64,000 nucleotides of DNA from Kitagawia praeruptora (taxonomy: Eukaryota; Streptophyta; Magnoliopsida; Apiales; Apiaceae): contig CM075346.1 in NCBI GenBank assembly GCA_037693485.1, forward strand, positions 45,554,001-45,618,000, given 5' to 3'. Positions 19,594-31,800 of this stretch are shown here, piece after piece (position 1 is the first letter of the stretch; the number at the start of each line of letters is the position of its first letter). Made by a program: the position numbers and the translations under genes. The notes under the pieces were generated by a model that was given only the letters and a program-made list of their open reading frames with translations, was not told the origin of the DNA and did no database searches.

Positions 19594-22500
19594 ATGGCAG
19601 CTCAAAGAAGATTACCTAAATCAGTAGCCTTCAAGTTTGGTGACTTTGATTTTATGACAAACAATCATGTAGCAGCCATCACCAACAAGGAAGGAGTGTC
19701 ATCTGATTTTCATCCAATCATGGACTTTCTGGCGTATGGACCATTAAGTTATGCATTGACAGCATCTCCACAAATTAATCAAGTAGCTGTTTCACAAGCT
19801 TGGAAGAATGCTGAGGTAATTGATTCTACTCAGAGTCAATCAGGTAAGATTGTTCTACATTTAGGACAAGATTCATTTGACATTACTGAATCTGTTGTTA
19901 ATTCAGTACTTTGCTTACCTGTTACTGATAGTTATGCAAGTGAACCATCTGATGATAATATAAGAACTATGTTGTCTGAATTAGGTTATAGTGGACCTCT
20001 AGACAACATGAGCCAGTTGAATAGGTCTTTTCTTAGAAAGGAATGGTCTTTTTACTTTGATCAAATTGCTAAATGTTTTACTGGTAAATGTAGTTCTTTT
20101 CAGCAAATTACTTCTGTTACATCACATATTGCTTATAGTTTGCTTTATGATAGAGTAATTAACATTGGTCATATTATCTTAAGTCAGATGAGTATTAAAC
20201 TTGGGTTAAGAGATCAAAACAGGAAAATGGTTTATTATCTTAGATTTATGCAAATGTTTATTAACCATTTTATTCCTGATGTTGAAGCTAGATTTGGTAG
20301 GGAACATTGTGTTTCTTCTTATGAACAGCAAAAGAGAATTTTCTCTGACATTACAAAGAAGGACAATGAAAAGAATCTAGATGAAATACCTGCAATTCAT
20401 TATCCACATCATTTTCAGGTAATTCTTAAAACTCATCTTCCTACTCTCTACAATTCTTCTTTCTTTTGTGGTGAAATGGCTCAGGAATCTCATTTGGAGG
20501 AGAACCCACCTGTGTCTACCCAAGTAGCCCAAAACATTATAGTCTCTGAAACAATTCAAGAACCAAATTTTGATCCACAGCCTATTGTTTCAAAGAAACC
20601 AACCTCTGGTGTTTCTCAAAAGACATCAGTTGTAAGGAAGAGAAGATTTATTGTGTCAAGCAGTAGTAATTCTAGTGAAGATGATGATGATTTAACTCTT
20701 GCTGAGAGAGCAGAATTGAAGGCTGCAATTCAACTTTCTTTGTTAGCACAAAGAGATGAAAAACCTAGTCACAGCCAGGCTGCAGTCTCCTAAAATGCTG
20801 TAGTTCTTAAAAAGGGAAAACAGTTACTGGATACTGTCTCTCAAAAGACTGTGTCTATTGAACAAAGATCTCATCCCAAGATCAATTATGTGTCTACACC
20901 TCTTGAGTCTTCTCAGGATAAATCTTTTGCTCACTATACCAGGAGAACAAGGAGAAAGATTCAATTGTCACCTACACACACAGAGTCTAGTCCAACTAAT
21001 ATCATGCAGGTCTCTACAAATGAAGCTACAATCAAGTCAGCAAATGACCATAGAGATCTGGACATTGATTCTTCATGGGAAACTACATTATCATACAGAC
21101 TGGCTATGGGACTAATTTCTCTCAAAGTGAAGTTGTCAAGGCCTGTTCTAGATTTTTTGGTTGAAAGAGTACCAAAACTGTTATTTCCAACTGAATATGG
21201 ACTTCTACATCAAAGACTTGACTTAATGAAGATGTATTTCTATGTATCTGTCAGAAGACAATTAGTCAAGAAATTTGGACTCTCGAAGCATGTTGCACTT
21301 CAATCACTTCATGCATATTTATTTGACAAGGATGTCATTATTGAAGATGCTTTAGCTCAAGGTGAACAACTGGAGGAAGTAGATAGAGAGAAGCAGTCAA
21401 CAGAAGATACTATTGCACTAGTGGTGAATAGTAGGAAAGATCAGATCACAATCAGTGCAACACAAGAACCATCTAGTCAGAGGAAGGATGACTCAGGAGC
21501 TGTGATAGTTGATGTTGAAAGGTCTTCTGTGATGACTGAGAATGCAAGTGAGATACCCTATGATATGGGAGGAATGACTTTGGTTGATTTTTCTGAAGAT
21601 CAAACAAATTTTGTTCAGTCAGAGTCTATCCACCTTGAGGGTGAGTCTCAGCAAAAAACACTTAAAGACGGTGATGTACTAACTATGGTGTCTAATGAAG
21701 TATTACTGAAGACATCAGAGTCTAGTAAAGAACCTGAAAGTGGTATACTGGAGCCTGTAGTTTCTAGAAAGAAAGAAGATGATTGTAAGGGTTCAGAGAC
21801 TATAGCAGCTCACTCCTTGGAGAAAACCTCAAGCCACATGCCAAATGAGGAACCCTCTCTCCATGTGAGTTCAGGTATAAAAACTCCTTCTAAACCCTAT
21901 TTTTCTGTAGGTCATGAGAGCACTTATCTAAATTTGAGTGATACACTTGAAAAGATGGACTTAGATCCACAAATTGAGCGGCTGGCTCCTGACCAGGCAA
22001 AAGGTGAGGTAGAAAGAGTGTTGACTTTAGTAAGTCAAAGTGAGAATGAGGGTATGGATGATCAACTCCATAGTGAGGGAGAGAAAATTAGGAAACCATC
22101 ATTTGATTTCTAGGATCAGGTTTTTCCTGAATCTTGGTCTGAAAATTTGGATATGGATGCTGGTACTTATTCATTCATTAAAATGTATCAGAAGAATGAC
22201 CTAGCACATCACAATGCAAAGCCAGAAGTTAAAGCTCAGAAGCAAAAGGAGAGGCTTGCAGGAATCATTAACAGAAGAGGTGCCAGGATAAAGCAATCTC
22301 TTGATACATATGTACCAGATAAAGTTCCTAATGATCCTAGTGTTCCTTTGTATGTACTTCCAATATCAGCTAGAATTGAGACATCTATAGTCTCTGATCA
22401 CTCTAAGGAGGAGTCAAGATTTGAAGATGTTAGTACACAGAATACTGGTGAAGGAGATGATGATCATGTTTCAGTTCCAGATCAGAAAGATGAAGATGTT

Positions 22501-22827
22501 GATACTTCTAATCAGGTTTTATTACTTGAATATCATACAACTCAAGCAACTTCTTCTACAAGACTTGAAGATACAGTTCTTTCTGATTCTGATACTGAAG
22601 ATACTAGAAGCACTTCCAACATTGAAGTTCATTCTGATGTTTTGAAAGATATTCGGAATTCTCAAATTGCTATGCGAACAAGACTTCAATCACTTGAAGA
22701 TAACCAAGTCACAATTATGGAAAATCAAGCAGTTCTAATGAATCTCATTTGTTCTGTTTCTAAATTTCTTGGAATTAATGTTACTGATGTCAAAAAGGGG
22801 GAGATAAAGACAATTCAAAGACAATAA
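19594..22827 (+). pseudogene. Sirevirus A extra ORF in the env-like position, two in-frame stops
   Basis: A single reading frame of 1,078 codons from ATG 19594 to TAA 22827, broken only by TAA (20791-20793) and TAG (22111-22113); the sequence between the blocks stays open in frame. Residues ~1-290 form a folded-looking domain with FHPIMDFLAYGPLSYAL, LRKEWSFYFDQIAKCF and MVYYLRFMQMFINHFIPDVE. The same domain opens the corresponding ORF in Sirevirus C. The rest is Ser/Glu-rich and probably disordered, with a helical segment near the C-terminus (RTRLQSLEDNQVTIMENQ) before VKKGE. Sirevirus ORFs here are often called env-like, but no signal peptide or membrane anchor is visible. Function unknown; possible readthrough or simple decay. 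Confidence 0.75.
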
Positions 22828-23136
22828 CAACAACACCACCAGACTGAGGGAGATAAAGCAGGGGGAGATAAAGAGCAGAAAGAGCAGACAAAGGGAAGTA
22901 AAAAGAAGAACTAGGAGTGACAATGGTGAATCTCACTAGGAAGTGGTAAAGGAAGAGCAACATTAATAGTTAAAATTATTTCTTCTAAGTACTAGATAAA
23001 TGTCTACATCTGGGAAGGAGGTACTTAACTTCATAATTCTACATTCATAAATTCTATTCTGGTTGTATTGTTATATGTTTTGACATCCACAACTTGGATT
23101 TATGCTTCAGATTTTAAAGCATAAATAGGGGGAGAC
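22793..23136 (+). promoter_or_regulatory. Multiple polypurine tracts upstream of the Sirevirus A 3' LTR
   Basis: AAAAAGGGGGAGATAAAG at 22791-22808, further GGGAGATAAAG and GGGGGAGATAAAG at about 22847-22872, and the final AGGGGGAGAC directly before the LTR (23127-23136). Repeated PPTs are a known Sirevirus hallmark. The last tract should prime plus-strand DNA. Confidence 0.7.
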
Positions 23137-23694
23137 TGTTAGGAATAATTCATAAGTTGTGATGTTAAGAATAGAATTTACAGTAAGACAGTTATCTGTA
23201 TAGTTTAGTCAGGAATGAACAGTGTATCGGAGACTACATGTCAGGAACAAAGGGCAAATCCTGATGACGGTCTAATACTGATGATGATCAGATACTGATG
23301 CAAGATGAAATCCTGATATCAGTCTTGTTACTGATGATGTCATTATGGATGCTACAGAAACTGGCAAGTGCTATAAAACAGGATCTTTGTTTGAAGAACA
23401 AGCAAGAAGATATTATGAAGGAAAGAGTTTTCTATTGATGGAAACTATCGACTAGAAGGCAGAACATTGTCATATATAGATTATATCTTTCTGTTATTAG
23501 TTGATAGGTAGCATTATAAATACTCTCTCAATATCATTGTAAAGAGCGTGTGTTGTAAGCAAGTGTGCGTAGCTCTGTATAAGGTTTGTATTCGAAAGTT
23601 CGAAACAAACAGAGAGAGAGATTTGTATTGTCAGCAGCTGCTAAAGGTATTTGTACACCTTTGGTAGAGTTTGTATTTGATCTTATTAATACAA
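23137..23694 (+). repeat. 3' LTR of Sirevirus A, truncated
   Basis: Starts TGTTAGGAATAATTC and matches the 5' LTR up to TTATTAATACAAA, then switches abruptly to Athila-type gag sequence. It lacks the ~60-bp U3 segment of the 5' LTR. Confidence 0.9.
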
Positions 23695-24340
23695 AGGAAG
23701 TGGTTGCGGCTGATTATTCAGAACCCAATTTTCTGGACATTCTGAATTCTCTGATTGGTTTGCCTCCGGCTCTGCTTCCTTATCAGCTTCATATTCTGCT
23801 TCTTCCTCATCTTTGCCCTCAGACTCTCCTTCCTGAACTTCGATCATGGTCTCACCCGTGGCTAAGAAAGGCCAGTCAAGACTGATAGGAAGGTTCTTGT
23901 CCTCCTCCTCTACAGCTAGGCCTTCTGTGTCACTTGCAATTTGATTCAATGTTTTTAATGCATTTGCAATTTGACCAATCTGATCTCCTATTGTCTGGAG
24001 AGAGAATGCATTGCTTTTAACCATCAACCTCAATTCTTCTAATTCAGCTTCTTCGGTCAACTGTTGGTTAGACCAAGTCTGAAATTGCTGTTGCTGAAAT
24101 TCAGGAGGTTGAAAGTGTTGATGCACTGGGCATACTGATGCTGAAATTGTTGCCCTTGTTGCTGCTGAACTCCCCCTGGACTGTATGCCTCATCTCCAAA
24201 CTGCTGATTTTGGAGCGGGTAGGATGGATATTAGGATTGCTCCATACCACTCTGATTGTAGTCCCAGCTGAAATTTGGCCGGTTTCTGTTATACTCACAT
24301 TGATGAGTGTAATGTCCACCTGCACACAGCTCACATACAA
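23695..24340 (-). pseudogene. Gag C-terminus fused to a protease-tail remnant (element G)
   Basis: The upstream frame gives a CCHC-like knuckle, CELCAGGHYTHQC, then NFSWDYNQSG, as in Athila gag, followed by a TAA. A second frame (24126-23695) continues with ELEELRLMVKSNAFSLQTIG, comparable to MDDLRMMVKNLQASQKILE in element D. It then runs into WPFLATGETMIEVQEGE, which corresponds to the end of the Athila protease region (RPFLATGCTLIDV in D). The protease core (DLGA) between them is absent, so this is an internal-deletion derivative with gag joined to the post-protease segment, followed by a Glu-rich tail. Confidence 0.65.
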
Positions 24341-24472
24341 TTACGAAGTCCTCCTCCCAATAATCCATCAAATAAAAAAAAACAGTTCAAGTCAGTAATC
24401 TATAACGACCACTGATGACAAGCACTTAAACTACAAATAACACCGAAGTCCCCGGCAGCGGCGCCAAAAACT

Positions 24473-26060
24473 TGTTGACTCGTAACACGCAAGTATACGC
24501 GATCACAAATAGCAAGTGATAAGTAAGATTCGTTCCGCAGAGACTAGGTGTAAATGCCAATTTAATACCTATGCAACAGTGTATGGTTACTTCTTAATGC
24601 TTGAACAATTATCAAATTGGGTTTTAGATTAAACTATTTTAATTAACTAAGCAAGACTAAATTAACAATTAAGAGTTCTTATAATAAACAAACATGGGAT
24701 TTCAATTTCATTAACCACTTCATCTAGAATCTTATGCCCTTTAACCTAGTATGTGACAGAGTTTATTACTGATTAGATGCACTAAACTGATACACACCAA
24801 CTTTCGTTGTGCATATACCATCCTACTGATCATCCACAATTGATAGAAGTCAAGTAGTCACCAAATATGTGTAGTTCCTATATGTCCATAGCAATTGAAC
24901 ACATACCGGTTAAAAATCAAGCATCCATTAAACCACATAGTCAATGCAAGACGGTTAGAATTACACCACAAATTAATACATGTTCTTCACATGCAAAAAC
25001 CTATGCTAGCATGAATTGTTCTAAACCCTAGATCCACTTTCGCATTCACCAGGATCAAACACACAATTACAGATATTCGCGACTCACCCATAACGAATAA
25101 GCATAATCATAATAGGCAATCAATTCAATCCATCACACACCAAGGCATAAGAACACTTAATTACTAGAATCCATAGAAAAATCCATTAAAACCCCATGAT
25201 AACGATTTAGCCCATAATTGACCTCATCGCCATCATGGGTTCAATTGATAACATAATTCTAGAAAACAAATAATAAATAAAGAGAAATAGGGTTAGAAAT
25301 AAATCCCCAATAGTGAGAAAGAGTACAAACGATCCAAAGATTAAACCTCCTTGCTTGTCACTAGCTTGGAGAACTCCTCTTGAAAAATTGTTCTAAGAAA
25401 ATAATGATAGATGATATGAAGTACAAACTCTACTGATGATCGATCATAGATCCCCCTTTTTAGTTCTCTGAAAATACATATATAGATGCCCTAAAAATAG
25501 GCCCAAACATTTGACCCAGCTGAAATAGGATTTTGAAAACCCACTCGGGCGCTCTTGCGCCATGCAGAGCACTACTGCGCTTGCTTTTCCCTAGAAAACG
25601 CCCTCTGGAGCGCTGTTGCCCTTGCTGAAGCGCTGTAGCCCCTGTTGGAGCGCTGTAGCGCTTGTTTCCAGCGTAAGAGCGCCTGAAAACAGCGCTGTTG
25701 CGCCTGAAACCGCGCTGTTGCGCCTCCAACTCCCTATCCAGAATTGTAGAGCTTCCTCTCCTCTTCGCGTGGATAGCTTACGGGCCTCAAACGGACTTCT
25801 AGAACTCAAGATATGGCCAAAATAATGATGAATGCGCATTGAGCTCAAATTCCCGAATTCTCTTGCCATGGACTTCCTGTAATTTCTACTTTAAGCTCAC
25901 AGAATACCACCAATACTTCACCAACACCACCAATGCCGCCCGACTATGCACCCTACACAAATTAGATGAAAACACATCAAAGTAACACGAAACTTGAGAA
26001 CTTGCAATCGTTTTAAGTACGAATGGAATGCCAAATAGTGGATATAAAATCCACTTATCA
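24473..26060 (-). repeat. 5' LTR of element G
   Basis: About 1.59 kb; reads TGATAAGTGGATTTTATATC from 26060 downward and ends GTCAACA before the PBS. A GC-rich block (about 25540-25735) with repeated GCGCTGTTGCGCC and GCGCTGTAGCGC lies upstream of a TATA-like CTATATATG (near 25480). The same layout of GC block then TATA is seen in elements D and E. Confidence 0.8.
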
Positions 26061-28226
26061 GAACTTGAGCTAACTGCTATGCAAGTAGAAAACCTTAAGA
26101 AAGAAGTTGAATATCTGCAGAACAAGGTTCTATGTGCTAGTCAAATTGAAAAGGCTCTTAGGGATGAGCTAGCTGAAAATGAATTCAAACTGAAAACCTT
26201 TAAGAACTCATATGGTCTACTGCAATCCTATCACGAGAAAATTCAAGCAAAACCCAAGGCTGCAATTGGACTTGACTATGGCACTCTTAAACAGAGGAAA
26301 GGCTATGCTGTCGTTGAAGATGACATAGTTGTTTAGGAGGAAATGCCTCATATTTTGAAAAAGGCGGAGTCTCCAATTATTAAAGAATCAACATTTGAAA
26401 TTGATGAGGATGCCTTACTCATCAAGCAAATGTTGAATGATGAGGATGAGGCACAATCTAGAGAACAACAAGCATCCTCTAAGGGTGAGAGTGTCAAGCC
26501 AAAAGCCAAGGAGCTAGTAGGTGATAGGTCTAGACCTAAGAAGTTTGTTAAGTTTGTATCAGCTGGGAAAAATGAATCTAAGAAGAAAGTGGCTAAGAAG
26601 AAACAGAACAGAAATGGCAAGCTAGGGATTAACAAAGATAACAACTATGCTTATATGCCTAATGGCCCTAGGAAAACTTGTCAGAATTGTTTCAGTTCCA
26701 ATCATTTAACTCATGCATGCAAGAAACCTGTTGGTAGTGTGCCCAAACCTTTCTATGATTGTTCTGTGCCTTTAAGACATAGAGATGCTCCATTTTGTGA
26801 TAAATTTGACTGTATGCCATGCAATATGAATGTTATGACTAGTTGTTTCAATTTGAGAAGGCAATTAATTGATGGTTGTATCAGTCACAATTCTCACACA
26901 CACTACACAAGGTCAAAGTCTTCAAGTCCTCCTAGAGTTAGGAAGGTACCTCTGTCACCTAAGTCTGAAACCTCAGGTTCTAAGACTTCTAACAGTGACA
27001 AGAAGACTAACACCAAGAAAGTTGATAAGCATGTTGTTTATGATAAGAATGTTTCTAAGTCACATGGACCCAAACTTGTTTGGGTACCAAAGGAGAAGTA
27101 ATACCTTTGTGTTTGTAGGGCAAAGAAAGTGAAAAGAAGGTCATGTGGATTTTGGACAGTGGATGCTTAAATCACATGACTGGTGATATGGCCTGGCTAT
27201 CACAGTATGAGGAGAAGGCTGGCCTAATGGTTGCTTTTGGAGATGACAGCATGGGTAACACATTGGGATATGGCAAGTTGAAAGTTGGTAATGTCATCAT
27301 TGAAGATGTACCACTAGTCAAGGGACTCAAGCATAATCTGCTAAGTGTTGGTTAGTTTACTGATAGAGGATTCAAAGTGGATTTTGACAAAGATGAATGT
27401 TTGATCACCTACAAGAAGACTGGTGATTTTGCTCTATCTGGAGTAAGGAAAGGAAGCCTGTTTGTAGCCAATATGGACTCTACAAACAAGGACAAAGTTT
27501 GTTGCTTCTATTCAAAAGCATCAAATGAAGATTGTTGGCTGTGGCACAAGAGGTTATCACACTTGAACTTCAAAGCCATTAATTCTCTAGTCAAAAGAGA
27601 ATTAGTGAGAGGCATGACCACACTTGAATTCTGTCAAGAAGGAGTGTGTGAGGCCTATCAAAAGGGAAAAATGAAAAGATCAAGCCACAAGTCCCTGCAA
27701 CTCATTCATATGGATTTTTTTTGGGCCTGTCAATATTATGTCACTAGGAAGAAAGAAGTATGCCTTGGTGATGGTTGATGACTTTACAAGGTATACATGG
27801 GTGGAATTTCTGGCATCAAAAGATGAGGCTCCACAAGTAATCATTGAGCACATAAAGAAAGTTGACAAGAAAGCAAAGGCCAACAATTCATGTGTGATTG
27901 CATTGAGAAGTGATAATGGAACAGAGTTCAGAAATGCCATACTTTAAGCATTCTGCAAAGAGAATGGAATTTCTCAGCAATTCTCAGCTCCAAGGACTCC
28001 ACAACAAAATGGAGTTGTTGAGAGAAAGAATAGAACTCTTATTGAGGCTGCTAGAACAATGTTGCTTGATGCAAAGATGCCTACATGTTTTTGGGCTGAG
28101 GCTGTGAGCACTACATGCTATATCCAGAACAGAACCCTCATCAACAAAAACACTGGAAAGACACCTTATAATTTGATGACTGGAAAGAAGCCTACTCTAA
28201 AGTATGTTCATACTTTTGGAAGCAAA
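26061..28226 (+). pseudogene. Sirevirus B gag-protease-integrase, 5'-truncated
   Basis: Gag is entered in its coiled-coil region (LTAMQVENLKKEVEYLQNKV). An in-frame TAG is at 26334-26336; a CCHC knuckle, CQNCFSSNHLTHAC, follows, and the gag frame stops at 27099-27101. After a frameshift, the protease has LDSGCLNHMTG from about 27143. An in-frame TAG (27353-27355), another frameshift near 27715 and a TAA near 27946 break the integrase, which still shows MVDDFTRYTW, RSDNGTEF and GVVERKNRTL. It is interrupted at 28227 by the insertion of Sirevirus C and resumes at 40342. No LTR of B is in the window. Confidence 0.85.
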
Positions 28227-28729
28227 TGTTGCCCGGTAATTAACAATTGTAGAAGGGGGGTTGAATACAATTGTATAAGATTTTCGACTTAAACAGAAAT
28301 AACACAAGTATGAATCAATAACAGCTTTATTAATTCTGATATAAAACTGTTACAAACTCTCTTAAGAAATCATTATGTTCTTAAGAGCTGCTAGGTTACA
28401 AGATAACTCGTGTAAGCGATTACAATAATGTAAAACCTAAACTGTGTTTATATAGTGTACACAGTTACACTATCAATTACAAGATATTATAAATCAATTA
28501 CATATAACTCTGAATGCATATCTTGTATGATAGCTGCCTTCCTATAAATTAGGAACCGACAAATCAATCTTCCTTGATCTCTGGTCTGATGAGAATCTTT
28601 ACGAAATACTGACCAGCTTCTAATACTGACGATACCTTCATACTGACATCGTATTACTGATGACATCAGCATCAGTATCTTGATTAGTAACAGTCCAGAT
28701 CCTGATATCACTTGAATCAATATCTAACA
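28227..28729 (-). repeat. 3' LTR of Sirevirus C
   Basis: TGTTAGATATTGATTC at 28729 reading down, ending GGGCAACA at 28227. U3 carries ATCAG(G/T)AT-type motifs. A TATA-like TATATAAAC on the minus strand lies near 28450. Confidence 0.95.
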
Positions 28730-28806
28730 ATCTCCCCCAATTTGTACTTAATGAAATAAAGCACAAATTATTTGATTCAATGATGTCAAAAACTCAAAAC
28801 AAAAAT

Positions 28807-31800
28807 CTATAAGTAATCTTCAGGTTCAGTCTCAGAAATCCTTACAAAGAAATTACTTATCCGCAAGAAACTTGATAATAATTCCTCTTCCTTTTCTACT
28901 AGAATCTGAATCAGTCTTTTCTTCAGACTCCTGAGTTCTTCAATGTTCTTATCAATCTGATAAATACCAGCCTTGAGATTCTGAATTGAGCTTCTTGGTA
29001 AATCTAAATCTCCCAACAGTAAATATGCAAGATCTCTTCCACCAGGATTCAAAGACAACTGTTCTTGCATCAGAATTACTTCTTTAATAGCTGAACCCTT
29101 TTGCATTTCTACTTCTTGTCCTTCTGTGTTCAAGTACATGGGAGTATAACTACCATCATATCTTGACCCTCCGTCAAAATATCTGGATTTGATTGTCATG
29201 AAAATCATGGTACACCAGTTTCTGTAAACACTGGCTTCTCTATCAGGAATGCTTCTATTTTCAAGCAAATAGAGAACATATTTCAGCTCTTTTGTTGACT
29301 TGCACAATACATCATGAATGCTCAGCCTCTTGACACTTTTGTCTTTCATGAAGTACAACAACTTTTCCATCATCTTACCATCCATCTTGCATGCGACAAT
29401 CGCAACAGATTCAAGTTCCCAAAGATCATCAACAGATAATTTGTCACCCAATCTTCTAGTAAGAAAATGTTGATCTGCTTGAAATAAATGTATAAATTCC
29501 ACATCTCTAGAGCCAAATCCTCCTCTATTGTAAGGTTCCAGTCCCTTCAAATCAGAACTCATCTTAATCCACCTTGGTGAACCTTTATCAAACTTAGAAG
29601 ATTTTGCTTTCTGAAGTCCAGGAATCATTGGAGGTTCTGAGATTACTCTACCAGACTTAAAAACAACTGGTCCAGTATACTTAATTTTATCAACTTCTAT
29701 CCACTTTTTCCTTCTCTTCTTTATTTATGGATCACTAGGTTCTTCTTCTTCTTCTTTCACTTGTTTAGATTTATCAACAAATAAATCCTTTTCAGAATAA
29801 ACCAGCCTTCTGAAATATTCTTTGCTAACTCTTTCAACAATATCATTTGCACTGTCTCTGACTTCTCTAGATTTTCTAACATCACCAGTATCAAAGTCAA
29901 CAGTCTCGTTCTTTGCTTTTTCAACTTTCTTTTTCTTTCTCTTTAAAGGAGTTTCTTCTTCTGCTGTACCAGGCTCATCAAATACATTTGATGATGGAAA
30001 ATATTCAAGAGATAAAGGAGTTTTCTTCTTTAAATCTTCAGTAATCTCCTCTATTCTGATCCCACTAGATCTTGTCTGCCTTGTACTTACTTGTACAGGT
30101 TTCCTTCTTCTGCCTCTATTTCTTCCTCCTCTACCTCTTCCTCTTCTTATAGTAGGAGTTTCCTTCTGTCTAGCAATCTCCTCAAAAATCCTGTTTTGTT
30201 CATTTCCAGAAGTATCATCCTTTCTCACAACTAGATTAGGTGTACATTTTGTTCTGACTACTACCTTCTCCCCCTTTTTGACATCAACATCTTCTTCAAT
30301 AAAGAAAGATAAGATAAGCTTAAGAGTTTCATCAATAGTGACAACTTTAGATTCCAAGACATCCATTCTTGACTCCATCCTCTTTCCAAGTGCTGTAACA
30401 TCACTGGAAAGAATACGAAATTGAGAAGTAGTAGCAGATATAGAAACAGTTGAATGAATATCAGCTTGAACTTTAGCATTATCAGCCTTGATAGATTCAA
30501 TCTCAGTCCTCAATCCTTTTGCTAGCAGAGCATTAGTCTTGATAAGAGCCTTAAGCTCAGGAGTAGACATCCTAGTGGCAATATGACTGGAATGAAAAAG
30601 AGCATTATGGAAATTCATCTCAGCATCCGGTTGATTCCATTCAGTATCCCATTCATATCCCCTAGTTGCTCGAGTATGTTTAGGAAGTATAGAACTGTAC
30701 TCCCCTCTGAATTCTCTTTGAGTAATAGACTGCATATACCGACTAGAAGATCCATGAGCAGATCCTAGACTTGCTTTGAAAGTGGCCTGCATTTGAATTG
30801 CCTCAGGATCATCATCAGCATGATCATCATCATCATCTGAGCTATCATCAGCCTCAGGAAGGTTATCATCCACATTATCTTCAGGATTCATAACTCCTTT
30901 CAATTTCAAATCAACAGTAGATGAAACTGTTGGTTCCTGAAGACCTGCAATTGGAATAGAAACATTTCCTAGATCTCTCTTTTCTTTTAAAGTGATCTAA
31001 TCACTTCTCACAGCATTACCTAAGTTACTTTCAATAGTAACTACTACCTCTTCAGAAGTTTTTAGCTTCTCACTTTGTTCTACCTCACCTTTTTCCAGTT
31101 CAGGAGACTACCTCTCTTCGCTCTTCTTTTTCTCTAATTTTTTACTCTCAATCTCACTAGAAAGGTTCTGGCTCAACAAATTCAAAGAAATAAGAGGTGG
31201 CTGAGGAGAGTGGACTGAAGTCATACAAATAGAGGTATGTATCCCTTGTATCAGGTCTATCTGTAATCATACTTTCAGTATTAAGAGAAGTAGTGATAAA
31301 AGTGTTACTTGAGAAAGTGGTTAAAGATTCCATTGGCCTTGCAGAAATTGGCTTGATAAGCAATGGAATATTTAAATCAGTAGTACTTGCATCAGGATTG
31401 ATAACTGCAACTAACGCTTGACTTGCATCAGTATTTTCTACTAATGGTTCTTGTGTAGTCTGAGGTTGTGAAGCTTCTTCAACACTTTGAGTAAAAGGTT
31501 CTTGTGTGCTTCACTCATATGCAGTGTCCTTCAGTATTTCATCACATTCAGCAATATGCTTAGCATGAACAGCTTGATCTGCCAGACTTTGAACTAAGTC
31601 AAATTCAATTTCAGAAGCCCCTTGAGCAGTGTCAGAAAACTCCTTTTCTGATGTGATTTTGCCTGCATCTTCACTTTAAGAAGATGGTTCTTGTGGGGCA
31701 GGAATATTCTTGTCTTCACTTTCCCTTTGAGAAAGTGGTTCTTGTGGGACTATTCCTTCAACAATGACTGCATCCAAACTTTGAATGGATGGTTCTTGTG

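Larger units (their letters stand above)
12868..23694 (+). mobile_element. Sirevirus A (Ty1/copia), 3' LTR truncated
   Basis: Direct LTRs (12868-13601; 23137-23694), a PBS for initiator tRNA-Met (TGGTATCAGAGA at 13604-13615), gag-pol, an extra large ORF downstream of pol, and a polypurine tract before the 3' LTR. The order gag-PR-IN-RT-RH, the extra ORF and several PPT-like GGGGGAGA tracts are Sirevirus traits. The 5' LTR contains about 60 bp (about 12912-12972) missing from the 3' LTR. The last ~135 bp of the 3' LTR are lost at the junction with the Athila fragment, so no target duplication can be read. Confidence 0.92.
23695..26060 (-). mobile_element. Athila-related non-autonomous element G, 5' half only
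   Basis: Minus strand: a 5' LTR (26060 to 24473) starting TGATAAGTGG, a PBS for tRNA-Asp type primer (complement of TCCCCGGCAGCGGCGCCA, 24449-24466), and a degraded gag-derived ORF. The element stops at 23695 against the LTR of Sirevirus A. At 26060/26061 it abuts the interior of Sirevirus B gag. Its 3' half and 3' LTR are missing. Confidence 0.8.

Noticed and set aside
19594..22827. A true retroviral-type envelope protein
   Set aside because: No signal peptide, cleavage site or membrane anchor is visible; the name env-like reflects position only.
29822..30424. 200-codon plus-strand ORF rich in Ser, Leu and Phe
   Set aside because: It is the antisense shadow of the Lys/Glu/Ser-rich extra ORF of Sirevirus C; the apparent hydrophobicity follows from reversed codons.
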